Below are positions 15,993 through 24,600 of a DNA stretch of 35,170 bases, piece by piece (the first letter of the stretch is position 1; each line of letters begins with the position of its first letter). A program made the translations under genes and the position numbers. Under the pieces are notes generated by a model. It searched no databases. It saw only the letters and a list, made by a program, of their open reading frames with translations, and was not told the DNA's origin. The stretch spans positions 1 through 35,170 of the forward strand of contig JAJRTK010000420.1 in NCBI GenBank assembly GCA_024278345.1, read 5' to 3'. The stretch is from a bacterium. GTDB taxonomy: Bacteria; CSSED10-310; JAJRTK01.

Positions 15993-16565
15993 ATGACGGT
16001 GTACGATACTTCTGATTTTAGGAATGGCCTCAAGATCGAGGTCCGTGGCGAGCCTTACGTAATCGTTGAATTCCAGCACGTGAAACCCGGAAAAGGCAAC
16101 CAGTTCACCCGAACGAAAATGAGGAATCTCAGAACAGGTGGAGTCCTGGAAAACAATTTCCGGTCAGGCGAGAAGCTGGGGAAACCAGATCTCGAAGAAA
16201 AAGAGATGCAGTTCCTCTATAGGGATGGTGACCAATACCATTTCATGGACAACGAAACCTACGAACAGACCTTTTTGACGGTAGCGCAGCTTGGGGGAGT
16301 CGAAAAGTTCATGCCGGAGAATACGATCGTCCAGATCCTATTCTATCAGGGGCAAGCAATCTCCGCCGATCTTCCCAACTTTGTGGAGATCAAGGTGGCC
16401 CAGACTGATCCCGGCGTCAAGGGCGACACGGCCTCCGGCGGAACAAAACCCGCGACATTGGAAACCGGCGCGACCATCCAGGTGCCGTTCCATATCGATG
16501 AGGGGGATCTTCTGAGGGTTGACACGCGTGCCGGGCAATTCGTTCAGAGAGTCAGGGGAGCATGA
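15993..16565 (+). CDS. efp: Elongation factor P
   Basis: EF-P relieves ribosome stalling at polyproline stretches. At 190 residues it has the usual length and three beta domains. The tip loop HVKPGKGNQF places the modifiable lysine at residue 34, the position used for beta-lysylation in some bacteria. The C-terminal domain has VPFHIDEGDLLRVDTRAGQF, matching the family end signature. It starts 12 nt after aroQ. No modification enzymes (EpmA/B, EarP or similar) are in the window, so the modification type is unknown. Confidence 0.97.
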   Translation: MTVYDTSDFRNGLKIEVRGEPYVIVEFQHVKPGKGNQFTRTKMRNLRTGGVLENNFRSGEKLGKPDLEEKEMQFLYRDGDQYHFMDNETYEQTFLTVAQLGGVEKFMPENTIVQILFYQGQAISADLPNFVEIKVAQTDPGVKGDTASGGTKPATLETGATIQVPFHIDEGDLLRVDTRAGQFVQRVRGA

Positions 16566-16571
16566 CGGGCT

Positions 16572-17510
16572 CTATTCGCGAGGGCTGGGAGACTCCACGA
16601 ACTCTGGAAACCAGTAGAGGGTCTTTGTGGCTGAAGTCTCCTTCTTTGCGATTCCTGTGTGGCAGAAATCGGTCAAAACAGCTTTCAACTCTGAGACGGC
16701 GTGAGGACAATCGAGCGCGAGTCGGCCCAGGGTGACTTGGCCTCGGTTGACTTGAGCATGGCGCAGGATGCTTTTTTCTACGGCCACCCGTGCGGATCCC
16801 GTGGCCGGGAGGCGCAAGAGATCGGCGAATTCGTAAATGATGCCACCATCTTCTTGGACTGAGAGTTCGACCTGTCCGGCCATGGCAAGGGACTCTAGAA
16901 TCGCCTCGGCATCGCCAAGGCTCATCCCCGTAGCTTGAACCACGCGGCCAAGAGTGAGTCGGCCTCCGTGGTGCGATGCCAACTTGATGATGCCGACTTC
17001 TGGAGGCTCCCCAGTTTCGATGTGGCTTCTTCGTCTAGCGCTTTTCTTGCCTTTTGCCGAGATGCTCCCCACAGCTCCCAACGCCACCATTCCAGCCCCC
17101 AACAGAAGAACCATGAGACTTCCCGTAGCGGCCCCGGCCATCGTCAGCAAAAAACCAAAAATAGCATAAAGCCCGCTGCGGATTGGGGAGTTGTGCCCAC
17201 GGGACAACTGCGCATTTTCCATGACGAGCAGTGGTGATTCTTCTTCCCGGGAATCCGTAGACTCCGCCAGGAATCGCTTGGAACCGCGCTCGGCCAAGGC
17301 GAGGACTCTGTTGTGGACCTTCGCTGAGTTGTACGCGTCATAGAGGGCAAGGGGAAGCGACATGGGGTAGGTGATGATCACCAGTAACGCTTTTCCCAGA
17401 TGGCCGTTGTAAATTTGCCCTCCTCCGGGAAAAAGACTCAGCAAGAGAGCCAATACCGGGTCTCTGGCCTGGAGCAGGATAGGATTGCGATCATCGAGGG
17501 TGCTAGGCAT
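16572..17510 (-). CDS. Membrane protein with TM2-like N-terminus and two tandem winged-helix-like domains
   Basis: This 312-residue protein opens with a TM2-like hairpin: LALLLSLFPGGGQIYNGHLG then KALLVIITYPMSLPLALY. More membrane helices follow at about residues 110-150 (AIFGFLLTMAGAATGSLMVL). The C-terminal half holds two similar ~60-residue units. The first has GGRLTLGRVVQATGMSLGDA and ILESLAMAGQVEL; the second has RGQVTLGRLALDCPHAVSEL and VLTDFCHTGI. These look like duplicated winged-helix domains, which would be cytoplasmic. I know no named family with this order. The gene converges on efp with a 6-nt gap and diverges from the EF-G-like gene. Confidence 0.78.
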   Translation of the reverse strand: MPSTLDDRNPILLQARDPVLALLLSLFPGGGQIYNGHLGKALLVIITYPMSLPLALYDAYNSAKVHNRVLALAERGSKRFLAESTDSREEESPLLVMENAQLSRGHNSPIRSGLYAIFGFLLTMAGAATGSLMVLLLGAGMVALGAVGSISAKGKKSARRRSHIETGEPPEVGIIKLASHHGGRLTLGRVVQATGMSLGDAEAILESLAMAGQVELSVQEDGGIIYEFADLLRLPATGSARVAVEKSILRHAQVNRGQVTLGRLALDCPHAVSELKAVLTDFCHTGIAKKETSATKTLYWFPEFVESPSPRE

Positions 17511-17694
17511 GGTAGGGAACTCCGTACTTCCAACAACATGCTAGCGGAGGCGTTTGTTCCTGGCAAGCGGGAGAACCATCGGATGTTGCAGTGCTTGGGC
17601 CTTTGTGTTAGCCATCATGCATTGTGGCCGGGCTGCGGCTTCGTGAGTTGAGTCATGTTAGCCTGAGGCTGGCGGGGTGTTCAAGGAGTTTTCG

Positions 17695-19770
17695 ATGACC
17701 GATTATAGCAGTGATCATCTTAGGAACGTGGCATTGGTCGGCCATGGGTCGGCGGGCAAGACCTCTTTGGCTTCGGCTGTGCTTTACAATGCCGGCATGG
17801 TCAATCGTCTCGGACGGATTGACGATGGTACCACGGTAACCGACTACGATGAGGATGAGATTCAGAAAAGACTGTCCATCAGTCTGACGCCCTGCTATGC
17901 CGAGTCTGGCAAAATGAAGGTGAATATTGTCGATACACCTGGATTCGGCGACTTCGTTGCCGATGCTCGTGCGGCTCTCCGGGTCGTCGAAGGTGCGGTG
18001 CTGGCAGTTTGTGGCGTTTCCGGAGTCGAGGTTTATACGGAGAAAACTTGGGAATGGGCCCGCGATTTTGGTGTGGTTCGCCTGGCATTCATCAACAAGC
18101 TGGACCGAGAACGAGCAGACTTCGACAGAGCCCTTGCTTCCCTCAAGGACACGTTTGGTGATGGCTTTGTTCCCCTCGCGATTCCCATCGGCAAGGAAGG
18201 GGAGTTCCAGGGGGTCATCGATCTTTTTTCCATGAAGGCGCATTACGCCGTCGAGAGTGGGAAGAGCCAAACAGGTGAAATTCCAGAAGAACTAAAAAGT
18301 CAGGCCGAAAGTTTCCGGGAAAGTTTGGTGGAGGCTGTTGTCGAAGTGGACGACGAGCTCTTGGAAAAATACCTGGAAGGGGAGACTGTCGCCCATGAGG
18401 AGCTCAGAGAGGCTCTCCGCAAAGGTGTGTTGGATGGTTCTCTTTTTCCGGTCTTGTGTGGTTCCGCCACAAAGAACATCGGAACCGACTTGCTTCTCCG
18501 TTATGTTCTGGAGAATGTGCCCTCCCCCGTGGTCGGGGATGACTGCCAAGGCAAGTCGCCATCGGGAGATTCGTTGACCCGGCCCCGCTCAGGTGTTGCG
18601 CCGTTCTCGGCCTATGTATTCAAGACCATCGCCGACCCCTATGCGGGGAAGATCACTCTTTTTCGTGTGTTTTCCGGGAGCCTCCAGAGTGATTCCTCGA
18701 CGTACAACTCTACCCGGACCACCTCCGAGCGCGTGGGGCATTTGCTCCTGCTACAGGGGAAGGAAAGTAAGTCGGTTCCCCAGGTCGTAGCCGGGGACAT
18801 TGCGGCAGTTGCCAAGCTCAAGGCGACGGGAACGGGAGACACTCTCTGCGATGCGTCCGATCCCATCTGCTACGAATCCTTGCCCCCACTGCCCAGATTG
18901 ATGTCATTTGCAATCGAACCTAAGAGCAGAGGTGACGAAGAAAAGATCACCAGCTCTATCAAACGGCTTTGTGAAGAAGATCCCACTCTGGAGTTTAGCC
19001 GTGAAGAGCAGACGAAGCAGCTCATCCTCAGTGGCATGGGCCAGCAGCATATCGAGGTCGCTCTTGGTCGTCTGAAGAGAAAATTTGGCGTCGAAGCGAC
19101 CTTGAAGCTTCCGAAAATTCCCTATCTGGAAACCCTTGCAGGCAAGGCGGACATTCGTTATCGCCATAAAAAGCAGACTGGGGGAGCCGGGCAATTTGGC
19201 GAATGTGCGATTCGCATCATGCCAAATCGGGGAGAGGGTTTTGAATTCATCGACAAGATTGTCGGTGGTGTGATCCCCGCGCAGTACATTCCCAGTGTCA
19301 AGAAGGGCGTCCTCGACAAGATGAAAGAAGGCGTGCTGGCTGGATTTCCCGTGGTGGATGTACGGGTCGAGCTCTATGATGGGAAATACCATCCGGTGGA
19401 CTCTAAGGACATTGCTTTTCAGATCGCCGGGCGGCAGGCTTTCAAGGAAGGTGCTCTCAAGGCCAAACCTGTCCTCTTGGAGCCGATTATGATTCTGGAA
19501 GTGGTGGCTCCGGAGGAGAAAGCCGGAGATATCATGGGGGACTTGAATTCCAGACGGGGCCGCGTTCTGGGAATGGAGGCGGTTGGGCGTAAGCAGCGAA
19601 TTCGCGCCGAAGTCCCTTTGGCTGAGGTGCAGCGCTATGCGCCGGATTTGCAGTCCATGACTGGGGGGCGCGGAACGTTCTCTTTGGAGTTTTGTCGCTA
19701 CGATCAGGTGCCAGCGCTTCTGCAGGACAAGATTGTTCAGCGGAAATTGGCGGAAAAGGAAGCGAGCTGA
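17695..19770 (+). CDS. fusA2: Elongation factor G-like GTPase (EF-G2 paralogue type)
   Basis: This 691-residue translational GTPase has the five-domain EF-G layout. The G1 loop is GHGSAGKTS (residues 16-24), different from the AHIDAGKTT of canonical EF-G. DTPGF (G3), NKLDRER (G4) and GSATKN (G5) are present. Domains II-V are recognisable: GKITLFRVFSG, the domain IV region GGAGQFGECAIRI and SRRGRVLGME near the end. The divergent G1 places it with EF-G-like paralogues whose cellular role is unsettled. ATG 17695 has AAGGAG at 17683-17688 with 6-nt spacing. The gene is alone, not in a str operon with rpsL/rpsG/tuf, which supports a paralogue rather than the main fusA. Confidence 0.88.
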   Translation: MTDYSSDHLRNVALVGHGSAGKTSLASAVLYNAGMVNRLGRIDDGTTVTDYDEDEIQKRLSISLTPCYAESGKMKVNIVDTPGFGDFVADARAALRVVEGAVLAVCGVSGVEVYTEKTWEWARDFGVVRLAFINKLDRERADFDRALASLKDTFGDGFVPLAIPIGKEGEFQGVIDLFSMKAHYAVESGKSQTGEIPEELKSQAESFRESLVEAVVEVDDELLEKYLEGETVAHEELREALRKGVLDGSLFPVLCGSATKNIGTDLLLRYVLENVPSPVVGDDCQGKSPSGDSLTRPRSGVAPFSAYVFKTIADPYAGKITLFRVFSGSLQSDSSTYNSTRTTSERVGHLLLLQGKESKSVPQVVAGDIAAVAKLKATGTGDTLCDASDPICYESLPPLPRLMSFAIEPKSRGDEEKITSSIKRLCEEDPTLEFSREEQTKQLILSGMGQQHIEVALGRLKRKFGVEATLKLPKIPYLETLAGKADIRYRHKKQTGGAGQFGECAIRIMPNRGEGFEFIDKIVGGVIPAQYIPSVKKGVLDKMKEGVLAGFPVVDVRVELYDGKYHPVDSKDIAFQIAGRQAFKEGALKAKPVLLEPIMILEVVAPEEKAGDIMGDLNSRRGRVLGMEAVGRKQRIRAEVPLAEVQRYAPDLQSMTGGRGTFSLEFCRYDQVPALLQDKIVQRKLAEKEAS

Positions 19771-19819
19771 GCTAGATTCATCGGTGCCATGAGCATCTAG
19801 CTCCGGATCCTCGACGGTG

Positions 19820-19846
19820 GTGAGGCGGGTTTGAAACCCTCCTCAC
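19820..19846 (+). terminator. Long near-perfect hairpin after the EF-G-like gene
   Basis: GTGAGG-c-GGGTTT (19820-19832) pairs with AAACCC-t-CCTCAC (19834-19846), giving 12 pairs with one C-T mismatch and a very tight centre. It sits 50 nt after the EF-G-like stop. No T-tract follows directly, although a pyrimidine-rich stretch with TTTTT begins ~30 nt later. It could be a terminator or an operator-like palindrome upstream of clpX. Confidence 0.5.
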
Positions 19847-19939
19847 GACGCCCCTGGGTTCCCTCTTCTTTTTCCTTGGCGGGAACTCGCCTGGACCCGC
19901 TTGGGTGCCATCCGTGGAAAGAAATCCTGGGTAAGCGTC

Positions 19940-19969
19940 TTGACACCGAGCGGGGCAGGATCGAATAAT
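19940..19969 (+). promoter_or_regulatory. Sigma70-type promoter for clpX
   Basis: A consensus TTGACA (19940-19945) is followed after 18 nt by AATAAT (19964-19969), within the AT-rich AATAATATAGA. Transcription would begin near 19977, about 53 nt before the clpX ATG. This indicates clpX is transcribed on its own here. Confidence 0.6.
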
Positions 19970-20029
19970 ATAGACGTTGCCAGGGACGTGAAAAGGCACA
20001 AAGTAAACCCATTTGATCGGGCGGAATCC

Positions 20030-21271
20030 ATGAGTCGACGGCGAACCGAGGAACTCCGGTGTTCCTTTTGTGGGAAAAATCACGAGGACGTGCGCAAGCT
20101 CATTGCGGGGCCGAAGGTCTACATCTGCGATGAATGCATCCTTTTGTGCATTGATATCGTCAATCAAACGGTTCCCGGAATTACCGAGCACGAGAGATCT
20201 CGACGAAAGGAACTCCTCAAGCCCCGGGAGATCAAGCAGCGAATTGACGAGTACGTCATCGGACAAGAAAAGGCTAAAAAAACTCTGTCTGTAGCTGTTT
20301 ACAACCATTATAAACGCATCCAGACCATGCGAGACGACCCCGAGGTGGAACTCCAAAAATCGAACGTCCTGCTCCTTGGCCCTTCTGGTTGCGGAAAGAC
20401 CCTCGTCGCCCAAACGCTGGCCAAGATTTTGGACGTTCCATTTGCCATGGCGGACGCGACGACTCTCACGGAAGCCGGCTATGTTGGGGAAGATGTCGAA
20501 ACCATCATTCTGAAGCTGCTCCAGTCCGCGGACAACAATGTGGAACGAGCGGAAAAAGGGATTGTCTACATCGACGAAATCGACAAAATTGCCCGGAAAT
20601 CAGAGAATGTCTCCATCACACGAGACGTCTCAGGTGAAGGCGTTCAACAAGCGTTACTCAAGATCATCGAGGGTACGGTTGCCAACGTTCCCCCACAAGG
20701 GGGCAGGAAACATCCCCAGCAGGACTACATTGCCGTCAATACGACGAACATACTCTTCATCTGTGGTGGCGCCTTTTCTGGGTTGGAACAGATCATTGGG
20801 CGACGGATTGGGCGCAAGAGTGTTGGATTCCGAGCCGACATCAAGTCACGGGAAGATCGCAACATTGGCGAAGTGTTGCGCCAAGTCGAACCCGAGGATC
20901 TTTTAAAGTTCGGCTTGATTCCAGAATTCATCGGGCGGCTCCCCATTATCGCGACATTGGATGAGCTCGATGAGGGGGCTCTGGTTCGCGTTTTAACAGA
21001 GCCGAAAAACGCTCTGATCAAGCAATACAAAAAGTTGTTCGAGTTCGAAAAAGTGCGCCTTCAATTCACGGAAGATGCCCTCCGATCTATTGCCAAAAAG
21101 GCGATCAAACGGGAGACTGGCGCCCGCGGGTTGCGCTCCATTCTTGAGTCGATCATGTTGGACATTATGTTCGACTTGCCGTCGGAAAGAAACATCAGAG
21201 AGTGTGTCATCAACGAGGAAGTCGTTGCGGAACAAAAGAAACCGATTATGGTCTACGAAAAGGCTTCCTGA
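20030..21271 (+). CDS. clpX: ATP-dependent Clp protease ATP-binding subunit ClpX
   Basis: This AAA+ unfoldase feeds ClpP. The 413-residue protein has an N-terminal zinc-binding domain with Cys11, Cys14, Cys33 and Cys36. It also has Walker A GPSGCGKT (117-124), the pore loop GYVGED, Walker [10 protein letters not shown], and sensor 2 [10 protein letters not shown]. Length and motifs are canonical. ATG 20030 is preferred because the frame open upstream to 19901 crosses the promoter and reads as non-coding. clpP, which often precedes clpX, is not adjacent; the upstream gene is the EF-G-like GTPase. Confidence 0.97.
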   Translation: MSRRRTEELRCSFCGKNHEDVRKLIAGPKVYICDECILLCIDIVNQTVPGITEHERSRRKELLKPREIKQRIDEYVIGQEKAKKTLSVAVYNHYKRIQTMRDDPEVELQKSNVLLLGPSGCGKTLVAQTLAKILDVPFAMADATTLTEAGYVGEDVETIILKLLQSADNNVERAEKGIVYIDEIDKIARKSENVSITRDVSGEGVQQALLKIIEGTVANVPPQGGRKHPQQDYIAVNTTNILFICGGAFSGLEQIIGRRIGRKSVGFRADIKSREDRNIGEVLRQVEPEDLLKFGLIPEFIGRLPIIATLDELDEGALVRVLTEPKNALIKQYKKLFEFEKVRLQFTEDALRSIAKKAIKRETGARGLRSILESIMLDIMFDLPSERNIRECVINEEVVAEQKKPIMVYEKAS

Positions 21272-21503
21272 GTTCTTCTTCATTGATTCCCCTTGGAACC
21301 TGTAAGAATTCTACTTCCCGTGTTGGCTTTCCCTGACTCCCTGATCATCGGAGGCTGCGATCTGAGGGGCGGGAGTCTATTTTACAGGCTCTTACCCCAT
21401 CGCGGCTGAGTGGGAGCATCGGTGGCGGCGGTGCTCTTCCCGTGCTGCCGGGCTCGTAGGACTTCTCCTTCAGGGGGCAAATCAGTCAGTCCCAGGTGGA
21501 ACC

Positions 21504-21617
21504 ATGCTCAAGTTTCTCTTGAACGCTCTCAAAAGACTCTTTATCTGGTTGTTCTTGTTTGCCTTGGTGTTTGGTGGGAGTTTTTATGGCGGCATGTGGC
21601 TCGCGACCCAAATCTGA
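21504..21617 (+). CDS. 37-residue membrane peptide, coupled to the kinase gene
   Basis: ATG 21504 is preceded by AGGTGG (21494-21499) and opens a 37-codon frame. It encodes a basic start (MLKFLLNALKRLF) and then one hydrophobic helix (IWLFLFALVFGGSFYGG). Its TGA at 21615-21617 shares its last base with the ATG of the sensor kinase (TGATG), a typical coupled-translation junction. No family is recognised. It could be a leader peptide driving kinase translation, or a small membrane subunit that binds the kinase. The overlapping +1 frame open from 21410 has no SD and reads as a shadow. Confidence 0.65.
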   Translation: MLKFLLNALKRLFIWLFLFALVFGGSFYGGMWLATQI

Positions 21618-24600
21618 TGGTGGCGCCGCTGGGCGGTCGGGAGGTTCGGAGGGCGATGGCCTGGAGTTGGGACGCGGAAGACCGAATCGGCCATCTCGCC
21701 TTGGTGGCACTCTGTTTTGCGAATTGGCTGGCTAAGGACTCGACCTCCTGGCAGGTACCCGCCTTGTTGGGCGCCTTGGCCTGTAGTCTTCTGTGGTTTT
21801 GGTGGCGACACAATCGGGATCAGCTCTCGCTGGGTTTTTTGTTAGTGGCTTTTTCCGTGGTTTCGCCGTGGGGGGCGCGGACTGTCCAGCCGTTTTTCTC
21901 GACGTCGCAACAGACCACGGCAGGTGTCGCACGGGGTCTTCAAGAGAGGTTTTCCCTCTTGGAGGGGGATCTAGCGGACTGGGCGAAGCAAGTTGCTGAA
22001 AACAGTCTGCTTCAAGAGGCCTTGGAGGGTTATGGAGCAGGCACTTTGTCCGAGGCGGCGGCGCGACTCCAGATTTTTCCCGTGTTACTGGATCTTGAGC
22101 CGCCAGCGCGCCTCCGGCACCTTGAACACGCTCTTGGAGTGTCGGTCCTGGGTCCTAGCCGCGAGCTGCTCGCATGGGCTGGAGCGACTGTGGAGAGTTT
22201 TGATGTAGACCTGGACCTGGTTCGCGAGGGCGCCACCTTCTACGTTGAAGATCTTGCGCTTTCCGCCATCAAAACCGTCGTTCCGCTTCCTGGCCGCACT
22301 CAGGCCAATGGCCATGTCTCTGTGGATCTGGTGGTGCGAAAAACGGGGCTGCTTGGCGAGGAGACGGACTTTCAGAGCCTTGTGGAGCTTCTGGAGCCCC
22401 CAGCCGGCTGGCAAGTCATTTTCATTCCTCGGCGCGAAGCCGTGCGTTTTTTAGGAGCTGCTTCGGATTGGCAGGCGGAGGTCGCCCTTGTGGCGAAGCC
22501 AGGCCGCTCTCTGGGGAAACTGCTCCTCAAAGCCGGTAACCAGGGCTTTCCGCTGATGCGCATCTCTAGCCTATCGACGGTTCGGTGGTGGTTTTGGAAG
22601 TTGATGGTGGGGCTCCTGGTGGTTTTTTCGGCGCTCGTTTGGGGGAGAGGTCTCCAGCGCCTCCATCGACGCAGAGCCGTGGCTGATGCTCTTCTGCTCA
22701 CCGCCGCTTGCGTCATGTTGTTCTTTCCGGCACCAGAGTTTTTCCGAGGCCTAAGATGGGGGTGGGGAGAGGTCCCGGAGTTGTCCGTGCGCTTGGCGTT
22801 TCGAGGCGCGATTGTGCTGACCTTGGCCGTCTGGTCGATTTGGATTTCCATTTGCTTCAACGTGTCAGAGCCGAAAGGGGCGTGGGCTTCCGGATTATCC
22901 GCCGGTGCGGGGGGGGCTCTTTTTGTCTGCTGGGCCACCGTGGGGGATCATTTGGTCGGCGATTTCGTCAGCAGGACTCCCATCGAAACCTGGGGTCCCA
23001 TCGCGGTGAGCGCTGTCAGACTGCGGATGATGGGACACTTTGTGGTCCTTGCCGGTCAGTCCATTGTCTTGGTGTTGGTGGCTGGATTGTTGAATCGCTT
23101 TCGTTCCCCGGTTCGCTGGGCTGTGCTTCTTGCAAGTAGTGTCGTTTCCCTGGCTTTAGGAGCCGAAGTCTGGACCGCCGCTTGGGCGCTGGGGCTTGTG
23201 ACCTTGGCTTCTCCGTGGGCGGGGAGCCGATTTTCCAGGATGCGTTTTCGCTTGTTGCCCGCGGCTCTCGTTGGTTTGTCCTGGGGCTTTGCCACCACGG
23301 TGAGTTATTTTCCTTTGGTGGAAGGTTCAGCAAGGGAGGCTCGCCATGGCAAGGCCGTGGCGGTAGCACTCTCTCTGGTCCAGAGTCCTCGGCCGATTCG
23401 CGGCAAATTCATGGAAAGACAGCTCAATGACTTCCTGGAGCGGACCAGCCTCTGCACCGATCTCGCCCGTGAAAATGATGAGCTCCTTCGTCGCCTCTCG
23501 GCGCTGTACTGGATCGAATCGGGTTTGTCCCGGTTGCCGTCAGCGGAATCGTCGCTTTTCTTGCTTCTTGCTGATGGCACCAGGGCCAGTAGTTTTTATA
23601 CGTACGTTCAGGATTACGACCTGGTGGAGCAATCGTTCATCGGGGAGTTGCTCCAAAGACGGAGGCCCACGTCAAAAACCGTGCCGCTCAAGGATCATAC
23701 CGTTCAATATGTCGGTTCTCCCGTACATTGCGGCGGAGTGTTGGTGGGATATGTAGGGATGTCTCTCATCACCGGTGAGTTTGTGGAACTTCCTCCGGGT
23801 CTTTTCGAGGGCAGCAAGATATTGCTTGTGGAGCTGGAAGACGGCGCCCCCATCGATCCCTCGGATCCTCCCTTGAGACCCCCCATCACCGAAGGACCCA
23901 GGCAGGTCGGGGGTCGGATTTATGATGTGAAGCTGCTTCCGGTGGAGGGAACCCCAGAGTTCGATCACCTGGCGGTTCTGCTCCGGCGGCCGACCTTTCT
24001 GAAGCGCCTCTACAACTTCCTTTGGGCCGCCGTCTCTTCCGCGGCTTGTGTCGTCTTCCTTTTATTGGCAGGGAGCTTCTTGTTGAAGATCTTGTCCCCC
24101 GGGGAGGACGTAGGGGTGGTCTTGAGCTTTGCCGACAAGATCTTTGCCGGATGTCTCTTCACCAGCCTGATTCCCGTCCTCATCATCTCTCCCGTGTACC
24201 GAACGATCCTCCAGGATCGCTTGGAACGAGGGATCAAAGAGCGCGGGTCACAAGTTTCCAGGGCTGCCCAATCAATGGTTCTCGACGCCGGACTGGATCT
24301 TGCCCAATCTCTTGTAGGACGTTTCGATGGGACTTCTTATGAGCCCTCCTCGAAGACCACTTCGGCGCCCACCCGGCCTCACCTGCCACAGGAGATGCGG
24401 CGAGTTCTTGGCCGTGAACCCATTTTGTGGTGGGTGCTTTACGATTCCAACGGGATCGTCGTCGAAAGCGCCGCCCCTACCAACCGACCTACAGATGCGG
24501 AACTCACTGCTATTGTTCGCGAAGTCCTTCAGCTTGGAGAGCCTGTGGCAACCTTCGCAAGCTCCAGGGGAAGAGCCGTTCAGCTTGTCGTTTTACCAGT

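Noticed and set aside
17653-18270. Minus-strand 205-codon frame
   Set aside because: Antisense to the EF-G-like GTPase, whose G-motifs are intact.
19901-20029. N-terminal extension of clpX
   Set aside because: The extension crosses the TTGACA/AATAAT promoter, and ClpX starts normally just before its zinc domain.
21410-21616. N-terminal extension of the giant kinase
   Set aside because: No SD, cysteine/arginine-rich composition, and the +1 frame carries a better supported small ORF.
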